NCBI RefSeq assembly: GCF_000188695.1
Contig: NW_004754923.1
Span: 1,166,869 to 1,176,868 of the forward strand
Source of the DNA: Salpingoeca rosetta
Taxonomy: Eukaryota; Opisthokonta; Choanoflagellata; Craspedida; Salpingoecidae
Length of the DNA: 10,000 nucleotides
Direction of reading: 5' to 3'
This document shows positions 1-9,704 of the stretch, in pieces (positions within the stretch are counted from its first letter, which is position 1; each line of letters starts with the position of its first letter). The notes beneath the pieces were generated by a model that was not told where the DNA came from, searched no databases, and saw only the letters and a list, made by a program, of their open reading frames with translations. The translations under genes and the position numbers were made by a program.

Positions 1-54
1 AAATGAGAGCGAGAGAGGCGAATAACAGAAACACACATGTCCTGGCAGTTCTAC

Positions 55-667
<613 letters not shown>

Positions 668-712
668 CTTAGCTTGGCTGGTGGTTGCCTTGCTTGCTTG
701 CTTGGCTGGTGG

Positions 713-726
713 GTTGTAACGGCAAC
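713..726. promoter_or_regulatory. Candidate RFX X-box
   Basis: The sequence GTTGTAACGGCAAC has two inverted half-sites separated by 2 nt. It matches 10 of 12 half-site positions of the ideal X-box (GTTGCC-NN-GGCAAC); the GGCAAC half is perfect. It lies 46 nt upstream of the CEP43-like start codon. RFX factors are established regulators of ciliary genes in animals. Whether this site works is an inference. Confidence 0.35.
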
Positions 727-738
727 TGAATTCAGTTG
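723..738. promoter_or_regulatory. 16-bp perfect palindrome CAACTGAATTCAGTTG
   Basis: A perfect inverted repeat with no spacer that contains two CAACTG/CAGTTG half-sites. These fit both the MYB core and the general CANNTG pattern. It overlaps the right half of the X-box-like site by four bases and lies 56 nt upstream of the CEP43-like start. Confidence 0.4.
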
Positions 739-871
739 TTAACATGTTTGGCTAGAAATTTAGTCCAAATCATTCATCAACCATCGTAGCACCTGTCCTT
801 CCTTTGGCTGCTGTTTGTATTGTATCATTGGGTGTGTTGTTTGCGTGTTGTCCCTTCTTCCTCTTCCTCCC

Positions 872-883
872 AAGAAGCTTCTT
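872..883. promoter_or_regulatory. 12-bp palindrome resembling a two-unit heat-shock element
   Basis: AAGAAGCTTCTT is a perfect palindrome that contains the nGAAnnTTCn arrangement bound by heat-shock factors. Neighbouring third units are absent, so it would be a weak site. It is embedded in a pyrimidine-rich stretch. Confidence 0.25.
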
Positions 884-908
884 CCTTTCTTCTCTGCTCT
901 GACCTCAT

Positions 909-920
909 CTTGACGTCAAG
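909..920. promoter_or_regulatory. CRE-type palindrome (TGACGTCA core)
   Basis: CTTGACGTCAAG is a perfect 12-bp palindrome around TGACGTCA (911-918), the consensus site of CREB/ATF bZIP factors. It lies about 180 nt upstream of the secreted-protein start codon. The match is exact; the function is inferred. Confidence 0.45.
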
Positions 921-1098
921 CACGGTCATTCCCAAAGGGGAATCAAAGTGTGAAGAACAAGAACACTACCAAGAAGCCGGCTTGTTGTGTTCACTTACCA
1001 TCACAACAGAACCTGCAGAACATTGCCACTCACTGACCTCCTGACGGAGAGCAACAACCGAGGACTGCACAGACTCGACTCACAACCGAGCGACGACG

Positions 1099-1950
1099 AT
1101 GAACGCAGGTGGCACCTCGCAGCTGCGGTGCATTTTGCTGGTGCTGGTGGCGGTGAGCTCGGCATGGCAAACCCTGGCAGCTGGCACGTGTGACAGCAAT
1201 GCGCTACTGCAATGCGCTGTTCCCACGGCGTGTGAGGACCTGGACACCTTCCTGGCCTGCGCCACAGCAATCAACTGCCAGTCGGACCCGGCAGTGTCAC
1301 AGGTGATTGCAGACCTGCGGGAATGCTTCAGCACTGCCGGCGGCGACAACGGAAATGGAGCGCCGCAGATGTGGACCGCAAACGGCACGCTGTACCTGCA
1401 GGCTGGCAACGACATTGTGTTCCAGACCAAAACGGCAAGCAGCAACAACAATGACCATCCCGTGAGCGTTACGGACATCAAGGGCGTTTTGTCAACACTG
1501 CCAACGCTGGCTTCGAAGGATGACGTGCAGCGCGTGAACGACACCGTGAGCGACGTGGAGGGCGCGCTGCGCACCGAAATCTCCACCACCAGCGAGGTGG
1601 TGACGGATGCGCTTGTGCCGCGATTCAGCTCCATGGAGGCCGCCATTGCCCGCTCTTTCGCTGCCATCAACGCGTCTCTCGCCGCCACGTGGTCGTCCCT
1701 GGATGGCGTCAACGCCAGCCTCACAGACAGCATCCAGGATGTGCAGCGGCATGTGAGCCGAGCCGCCGCGGAGGCCAGCATGGCCACCGGCGAGCTGAGC
1801 CAGGAGGTATCCACGCTCTTCGAGGGCGTGAATGGCGTTGTGGGCGAGCTTGCAGGCAAGGTTGTGGATTTGGAGGACACGACCCGCCAAGCAAACGACC
1901 ATATCTCAACGCTGCTCTCAAACCAAGAAGTGTTTGAGGCTTTCCGCCAG
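1099..1950 (+). CDS. Secreted-protein exon 1: signal peptide, Cys-rich segment, coiled-coil stalk
   Basis: 284 codons, ending in phase 0 at CAG then GTGCGG. The ATG is preceded by A at -3. Residues 11-28 (CILLVLVAVSSAWQTLAA) form a signal-peptide hydrophobic core with a likely cleavage site near AA/GT. Cysteines 31, 39, 45, 54, 60 and 76 (gaps of 7, 5, 8, 5 and 15) probably form disulphides. Residues from about 138 are rich in Ala, Ser, Val, Asp and Glu with heptad-like hydrophobic spacing and no cysteine, consistent with an oligomerising stalk. Sequons are at N95, N147, N191 and N205. The long minus-strand frame opposite is a shadow. Confidence 0.85.
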
Positions 1951-2252
1951 GTGCGGGCGGCATGTGCTCTGTGCCTTGCCGTGCCGTGCTGTGCTGTGCT
2001 GTGCTGCGTGTGTGTGTGTGTGTGTGTGTATGTCTGTGTGTGTGTGTGTGTGAAAACACGCCACAGAAGCCTGCAATTCTCCGTTTGTCTCACAGGATTG
2101 ATGTGATGGCTCTGTTGTTGGTGATACAGGCTGCCAGCCGTGGCTTGTCTGCCGATGCGCCTGCCACCACATGTCAGGAGGTCACATCGCGCAGTGATGG
2201 TGTCTTCTATTTCCAGAGTTCGACGGGCGGCACCTTCGAGGTCGACCTGCAC

Positions 2253-2347
<95 letters not shown>

Positions 2348-2616
2348 GCGCTCGCCTGTCGACTTTGTTGGACATTTTCGCTGGGCACAAGAACGCAGGG
2401 ATACGCCAATGGTGTTGCAGCCTGATGTACATCCCCTGCCGCATTTCCCTTTCGTTTTCTTGCTTGCAGGCATTTTGCGATCTGACACGAGACGGTGGCA
2501 ACTGGGCGAAAGTGCTGCAGTACCCTGGCCAAGACTTTTCGGGATGGAAAAGTGGCTCTGGTCAGAGAGAGAGTGTGTGTGTGTGTCAGTGTGTGCGTGT
2601 GTGTGTGTGTGTGTGT

Positions 2617-2651
<35 letters not shown>

Positions 2652-5600
2652 AGTGTGTGTGTGTGCGTGTGAAATACCTGCGTGCTTCTTTTCCTGATTT
2701 GGTCCAGTGCAGCCGAGGCGAATGTGCCAATTCCTGTCGGTGCCTTGAACTGCGCTGAACCCCACCACCATCTACTCTCCGACAACCCCTCCACCTCCTT
2801 CTTGCAGACGGTTCTGTGGGCAACATTGCTGTTGGAGACCTCGTGTCGTCCTTCAGCAAGCTCTCAGACGCACAAATCAACAGCCTCAAGTCCTCAAGCT
2901 CCGAATTTCGCGTGTGGAAATTCGAAACCGCCTGCACGAACAACAACCTGTACATTGTGACCGGCACAAGCTACGATGACGCGCGCCTTGACCTCGGCCT
3001 CGCAAGGGATGGTGGTAAGCTGCTGTTCCTGCATAGCAGGCATGGCAGGCTTTGCAGCGCTGTGTATGTTGTAGGTGTGATGTGCATGAGTGTTGGTGGA
3101 TGGTGGGTGTTGTGTTGTGTTGTCCCTGATAAACTGGATACATGCTGTTCAACTCTTTGCCACCCCTGATTGATCCGTGTGGACGCAACATGCACACTTT
3201 CAACCGCTACTTGTGACTGCTCCTGTGCGCTCGATGGCAGTGAATGTGTACTGTGTTGCTCGCACATTGGAGGAATGCGATGACAAGTGGAACAACGGGG
3301 AGCTGCGTCGTTACAACGGCAACGGCGACTTTTTCGCCTTTGACACCTACTACACCAACAACAACGACGAATCTTGCAACCGCTTCTTTATTGGCCACGT
3401 GGATCCTAGCAACCCATACACGTGCTACCCGAGTACAACCAATGCTCGCTGCGTGAGCGCCGGTACGATGCTTGTTTGCTTGGTGTGCTGGTTCGGTGGT
3501 TGTTGGCGTGCTGGTTGTGTTTGCTCTTTTGGTTGCCGTGCTGGTTTTGCTTGCAGGCAGCCTGCTTTGCAACTCCTTGCCCCGCATGCCAATATTCACG
3601 TGCTGCATTGTTGTCTGTCACATCACCCAATCACAACCCTGCAATCAGGTTCTTCGTGCCAGTGCGGTAGCGGATCGTCATACTCGCCACACAAAGGTAC
3701 CCTGTGTCTAACCTGTTTGAATTATTTTTTTTGGCATCTCGAGTGCTTTGAGCTGATCTGCCAACGAGAGTCCCCTGCCGTAGCACTGCTGGCTGCGCGC
3801 AACGGTGTGCCACCGTCACAGATCCATTCCCTGCAATGTGATAACTGCTCATACATTTGTACGCATGGACATGCTGTTGTGTGAAATGCTGACTCAGCTT
3901 TCACACAACATACCCAACCACTTGCATGCATGCAATCTTACATCAACCTGCACGCATGCAAGATGGCTGCCACGTGTACTTGTTGTTCACCTGTCTCACT
4001 TGTTGTTCACCTGTCTCACTTGTTGTTTGTTCACTTGATGTTTGTTTGATTCATTCACCTCTCGTCTTGTCTACTTTCACATTACACTACTTACACTACC
4101 GACATCTCGGTACAACACTTGGTAGCGATTTCGGTTTGGTGTTGCTGGGCTCTCCCACGCACCACAATCCGCCCCTCCGGGCATCGACCCTTCTTTTCTC
4201 CACACGCAAACACACACGGACGCACGTTCACATCGTCCACGAGCGTGCTCGTCATCACACGCGTGTCTGTGCTCTCGCTTTGTTCTTTGTTGAAAGCACG
4301 TATTTGGTGTCGCGTCACCCTGTATCTTCGCGCGCGTCGCCCCACATACACACTCGTGTTGATCGTATCTTCTTCTTACGCCGGCTGTGTTGTGCTGTTG
4401 TTGCCCGCGTTTACTTTTCCTCTTGCTCACTGTTCCTTTTGTGAGCCAACGCGTTGTCTCTCACGCCTGTGGTTTTGGTCGCCTTGTATCTGGTGGTTCG
4501 TAGGTTTCGTTTGCGGCCGTCTTCTGTTTTGGCGCCAAAACTTGCTTCGAGTCCCTCAAACTCTGCTTGCTTCATAACGCTGCACGCACCTTCGTGCATT
4601 GCCTTGTCCATACTCTGTACTCCATCATGGAGCCAACGCCGCGTGTGCTACGCGACACTGCAGCACGGCAGGCACGACGAGCCGATGCCTCGCTGCGCGC
4701 CGAACAGGCGGCGCCTGACCGCACAGCGGACGTGTCCCGTGAACCAGTGGCTTCGCGCCGCTCTACGCTATCGCTTGACACACGCGCTCGTCCTAGCGAC
4801 GCTGGCCCAATTCCCCTGCCAACGGACGAGCACGATTCTGATGGCGCAGGCTTCGTCTCGTCTTCTGTGCTGCACCAATCAGTTGGTGGGCACGCTCGTC
4901 AGCTGGCCCTCAAGGCTATCACCTACGTTTCCGAAGACACCGACGACCTCGCCGGTTGGCTGCGGCGCTTTCGCCGTGCAATGGGCATCGTTCGCGTGCC
5001 TGAAGAAGAGTGGGTTGACATGGCGTCCTTGTACATGACGGGCGCCCTTGGCGAATGGACAGTGAGCCGTGCGTTCAAGTCCTTCGACGACTTCGAGTCG
5101 TCTGCAATCGCCGCATTCGGTGACCCCAGCCAACAGTGGCGTGCGCGCCTGCAGCTAGCGGGAATCCGTCAGACTGGCAACATTGTCGGTTACATCCGCG
5201 CGTTCCGCAAGCTTGTGGCGACGGCCAGCATGCGTGGCAACGATGACCTGCTAGTCGCACTCTTCGTCAACGGCATTCGCCTTCCGTCCACCCGCCGCGA
5301 GCTCACAATTCGGCAGCCCGTCCTCCTCGAGGACGCCATCTCCATTGCCCTCGACTTGGGCGCTTCTGAGCAGTATGACCAGCGTGGTGGAACACGCAAC
5401 AACGGCTCAAGTGCCCGACGTGACAGTGGGCGTCCAGCCTGGCGCAGTGACCGCCGTGACCCGCGATATCAGCGTGACCGACGCCCTCGTCGGCAGGACC
5501 GCCACACTCCTTCAAGCATCAACGTCGTGGAGGACGTGCAAGGCCTCAGCATCTGCAGTGTGGGCGCCCCAACGCAGCGGGCCACGGTGCGCGCAGTCGT

Positions 5601-8600
5601 CACTGGAGAACTGGACGGCGAGCCTCGTCGCATGCTGCTCGACACCGGCGCTGATGTTTCTTTCGCCTCACCACATCTGCTGCGTGATGCTACATCAGCC
5701 CTGACCCCTGTGTCGCTGCGCTATCCAAACGGCACCACCTTCGTGGCTCGTGACGCCGCTCATATGCCTGTCAAGGTCCCCGGCGTGCCTGCTGTTACAG
5801 CGACGCTGCTTGCTGCTCCATGCCCATCCGATGTCGATGCTGTGCTTGGTACTGATGTGCTAGCCCAGAACGACTGGGTACTCTCCTTTGTTGACGACAC
5901 GGTCCGTGTGAGTAAAACATCGCAGCTCTGTTCTTCCTCAGCCACAACCCCCACAGTCAGCGCGTCACCTTCGCACGCATGCGTACAATGCCGTCCCGAG
6001 CCGCAACCTGCTCCAACTTCTGCATCACGTACGCCCTCCACCGACATCTCGGTCAAATGCGTTTCTGCTACAACTGTGGCTGCCTATGTGCGTCGGGACG
6101 AAGTTGAGGACGTATTCGTCGCGCTTGTGTCGGCGCAGCGCAGTGACCCGACACCCGCACAGCCGGACCACGAGCTGGACACCTTGCTTCACGAGTATGC
6201 GGATGTGTTCTCCAACGACCTGCCTCGTTCACTGCCCCCACGCCGCCCAGAAGACCTCCGCATCCGCCTTCAACCAGGAGCCAAAACGCCCCCCTACGTC
6301 CGCTACAAGCTAAGTCCCCCAGAGCGGGACGAGCTTTCTCGCCAGCTGAAAGATCTGCTGCGAAAGGGCTTCATCAGGCCGTCATCCAGCCCATTTGCAG
6401 CCCCTGTGCTCCTGGTCCGCAAAAAAGATGGCAGCATGCGGTTCTGCGTGGACTTCCGGCGCCTCAACCACATCAGCATCAAGGATCGTTATCCCTTACC
6501 AGATATGCTGTCTGTCTTGGCAAAATGCGCCGGCCACCGCCTGTATACGACACTGGACCTCTGTTCAGGATACCACCAGCTCCGAGTACACCCGCAAGAT
6601 GAGGACACGACTGCCTTCGTTTGCGATGACGGCCAATTCGCCTGGCGAGTTATGCCATTTGGTATTGCTAACGGCCCACCTGTCTTCCAAAGGCTCATGG
6701 ACCGTGTCACTGCCGACATCCCTGGAGTTCTTGTCTACCTCGACGACATCGTGGTCTTCTCCAACACGAAGCATCAGCACCTGCGCACCCTTCGCCGGGT
6801 GTTCCAGCGTCTCCGCGACGAACGGCTGGCTCTGAAGCCCAAAAAATGTGAATTCCTCAAGCCATCCCTTCTGTTTCTGGGACATGTGCTCTCCTGCCAT
6901 GGCATATCCGTCGACCCAGACAAGGTTGACGCCGTCATGAAGCTCGCCAAGCCTTCATCCAAGACCGAACTGCTCAGCTTCCTTGGCACGGTGAACTACT
7001 ACCGTCGCTTCCTACGCAACATGGAGGACATAGCAGCGCCCCTGCGGGAGCTTCAGGACCTCGCTGAATGGGGTGAGGCACACGAGCATGCTTTCAACGC
7101 TCTCAAGCAAGCCCTATGCAACGCGACGACACTTGCGCCTCCCGATCACAACGCCCCCTTTATCATCAGAGCAGACGCATCGGACAAGGGTATCGGCGCA
7201 GTTCTTGAGCAACACGGCCGTCCCGTCGAATTTATGTCCAAGAAGCTCACATCTGCTGAGGCTAACTACCCCATTCGCCAGCGTGAGCTACTGGCCATTG
7301 TGGTGGCCCTTCAGAAGTGGCGCCATTACTTCGGCTTCTCCACGGTTGAAGTCATCACCGATCACAAGTCTCTGTTGGACCTGCAAACACAGAGCAAGAT
7401 TTCCGAGCGACGCATCCTCCGCTGGATGGAGACCCTCGCAGAGTTTTCCATCAAATGGACCTACACGCCCGGCGTTGACAATCATGTACCTGATACACTC
7501 AGCCGCCTCGTCGGATCTACCACCACTGCACTCGTGCCAACACAGCTTGGAACGAACTATGAGGCCGATTCAGCGTACAAGAAGCTTCTCGCGCGCCTGT
7601 CACCGCCTTTTCGGTTCGACGGCGACGTTCTTCTCTTCCACGACCGGCGATGTGTGGTGAAGAGCGATATCAAGGCAGTTCTACGCCACGCTCATGATGC
7701 CCACGGACACCCTGGCCTATTCAAGACGCTCGGGCACCTGTCCCGTCGTTTCTTCTGGCCAAGAATGTACTCTGATGCGGCGGAGTATATTCAGGGATGC
7801 CACACCTGCCTCATGTCCAAACCCGCCGTGCGGCCAACTGCGCCTCTGCAGCCACTCGACGTTCCACCGTACCCCTGGCACACGGTTACTTGCGACTTTG
7901 TGTCAGGCTTCCCCACCGTACGTGGCTTCGACACAATTGCGGTGTACGTCGACAAGCTTAGCAAGACTGTCCACCTCGCGCCCTGTTCGAAGACGCTCGA
8001 TGCTGCTGGGGCGGCACGGCTGCTTGTTGACACTGTGGTGCGTCACCACGGAACACCATGCAGAATGATCTCGGACAGAGACCCACGCTTTGTCAGCAAG
8101 GTCTACAAGGAGGTCGCCAAAGCTCTCGGCATCAAACTCTCCTTCTCCACAGCCTCACATCCGCAAACGGACGGCCAGTCGGAAAGGAGTGTTCAGTCCG
8201 TTACCACACTACTTCGTTGCCTTGTGGCTGACAACCTGCGTCCATGGCCAGACCTACTCCCACTGGTTGAATTCTGCATCAATAGCAGTCCACACGCCGT
8301 GACAAAGGTGCCGCCCTTTCAGGCCACACAAGGATTCACGCCGTCGCTGTTTCCAGTTGACGTCGACTTCTTGTCTCCTGTAGCGGAGGATCTCATCGAC
8401 AGCATCAACGCGACGGTGCAGAGATGCCGTGACATGCTCCAGTACCAGAATGCAGTGACGACGTCATCCCAGACAGCAACAGCTACGCCTTTTGCTGAAG
8501 GGGAAGACGTGTATGTCTCATCTGAGCTCCTCCTCGACGACCAGCACCGAAACAAAAAGCGGAAGCTTCGTCCGCGTTTCCTGGGTCCTGTGAAGATCAA

Positions 8601-9645
8601 GCGTGTGCTGGGTCCGGCACACGTTACTCTGCAACTACCGCCTGGCGTCCACATCCACCCGACCGTCAACATCAAACACCTGAAGAAACCCACACGCCTG
8701 CCACGCGATGTGTCTCGTCCACCGCCTTTGCATGGCAGTGACGTCTACGAGCTCGAGAGCATTCAGGGGCATCGAACTACACGGCGCGGCACTCAATACC
8801 TTTGCAAATGGAAGGGGTACCCCAGCACCGAGAATACGTACGAGCATCCAGACAACCTCCTGGGCAAGGATGCACGACTGCTGCTTGCGAACTACAAGCA
8901 GCAATTTACGCAGGGGGAGAGTGTTGTGTGAAATGCTGACTCAGCTTTCACACAACATACCCAACCACTTGCATGCATGCAATCTTACATCAACCTGCAC
9001 GCATGCAAGATGGCTGCCACGTGTACTTGTTGTTCACCTGTCTCACTTGTTGTTCACCTGTCTCACTTGTTGTTTGTTCACTTGATGTTTGTTTGATTCA
9101 TTCACCTCTCGTCTTGTCTACTTTCACATTACACTACTTACACTACCGACATCTCGGTACAACACATGCACACCCCATACAAACACTGTTTCACGCACCC
9201 AACATTCATGATACTGCCTTGTTCGCTCAGATCTGACCATCTGGACCAAACCGCTCTCCGAGGCGGGGATCACGCTCCCTGCCGGTCTGCTGCCCACAAA
9301 CCCTGCTACATCGTGCAGTGCTGCCCTCGCTGCTGGCCTCACACGCAGCGACGCATACTTTCTTCGTGCCGGCGATGACGTGTTCCGTGGCTACTGCGAC
9401 CAGACAACAGCTGGCGGCGGCTGGCTCAAGATCTTGCACGGTGCCGGTGCGGGATATGGCAGGTTGGTGCGCTGGGCTGGGATGGTCGTGTGTACTTGTC
9501 GTAGGCACCACGCTATTGCTAGCTTGCTTAATGGGCAGAACACTTGCATGCCCATGCCGTCATGCGAGGTGTCGTCACAAATCTCGAGGCTTCCCATAGC
9601 GGCAGTGCTGTAATGACTTTTACCACAGCTAGCGCCGCCGCCACC

Positions 9646-9704
<59 letters not shown>

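Larger units (their letters stand above)
668..1098. promoter_or_regulatory. Divergent intergenic promoter region
   Basis: These 431 bp separate the start codons of the minus-strand CEP43-like gene and the plus-strand secreted-protein gene, so they must hold both 5' leaders and probably both promoters. No TATA box is evident. Visible elements are an X-box-like site at 713-726, palindromes at 723-738, 872-883 and 909-920, a reverse-strand CCAAT at 827-831 and a pyrimidine-rich stretch at about 851-894. A 5' UTR intron cannot be excluded. Confidence 0.6.
3875..4117 (+). repeat. 5' LTR (243 bp)
   Basis: It begins TGTTGT and ends ACAACA, giving 6-bp terminal inverted repeats. Visible parts: an almost perfect hairpin at 3875-3910 around a Maf/AP-1-like site; palindrome TTGCATGCATGCAA at 3922-3935; a YY1-like AAGATGGC at about 3960-3967; a CACGTG E-box at 3971-3976; two tandem 20-bp repeats at 3981-4020; a small hairpin near the 3' end (4098-4111). 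No TATA box or AATAAA is seen, so U3/R/U5 limits cannot be set. Confidence 0.96.
4118..4626 (+). other. Untranslated leader of the retrotransposon
   Basis: The 509 nt between the 5' LTR and the Gag-Pol ATG contain no ATG in any frame. They hold the primer-binding site and a 16-bp palindrome at 4526-4541. An in-frame TTG at 4567 would extend the protein by 20 residues, but the first ATG is the better start. Packaging signals would be expected here but cannot be identified by eye. Confidence 0.8.
3875..9164 (+). mobile_element. Complete Ty3/Gypsy chromovirus LTR retrotransposon
   Basis: 5290 bp from TG to CA, bounded by two 243-bp LTRs that I read as identical at every position, and flanked by the 5-bp duplication CATGC. 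Internal parts in order: primer-binding site, 509-nt leader, one fused Gag-Pol frame with all catalytic motifs and a C-terminal chromodomain, and a polypurine tract. The order PR-RT-RNase H-IN and the chromodomain place it among chromoviruses. Nothing visible is broken, so it could be active. It lies in intron 6 of the secreted-protein gene in the same orientation. I cannot name the family. Confidence 0.97.
3697..9230 (+). other. Host intron 6, enlarged by the retrotransposon
   Basis: The donor is GTACCC at 3697 and the acceptor CAG ends at 9230. Removing the 5290-bp element and one 5-bp target copy leaves a 239-bp intron, the same size class as its neighbours (179-365 bp). That supports both the intron model and a single clean insertion. 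Confidence 0.7.

Noticed and set aside
2090..2129. Alternative acceptor CACAG at 2095 for exon 2
   Set aside because: Its first codons are GAT TGA, an immediate stop in the required phase.
1080..2501. 473-codon minus-strand open frame opposite the secreted-protein gene
   Set aside because: It exists because (CA)n repeats encode His-Thr without stops and because exon 1 leaves the opposite strand open. It crosses the proposed introns and shows no protein family features.
1962..2697. Plus-strand frames with long Val-Cys runs that appear to link exons 2 and 3
   Set aside because: They read through (TG)n intron repeats. Splicing at phase-compatible sites gives a family-like protein instead.
3177..3884. 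Continuous 235-codon frame covering exon 5 and beyond
   Set aside because: Only 3241-3462 fits the phases and family-like composition. The rest is intron, exon 6 read in another phase, and the start of the LTR.
4567..4626. Possible TTG start adding 20 residues to Gag-Pol
   Set aside because: The ATG at 4627 is the first in an ATG-free leader and has a good context; a TTG start has no support in a eukaryotic element.
7073..7660. 195-codon frame overlapping the RNase H/integrase region, and similar overlapping frames within 4454-8693
   Set aside because: They are shadows of the GC-rich polyprotein frame with no recognisable domains.
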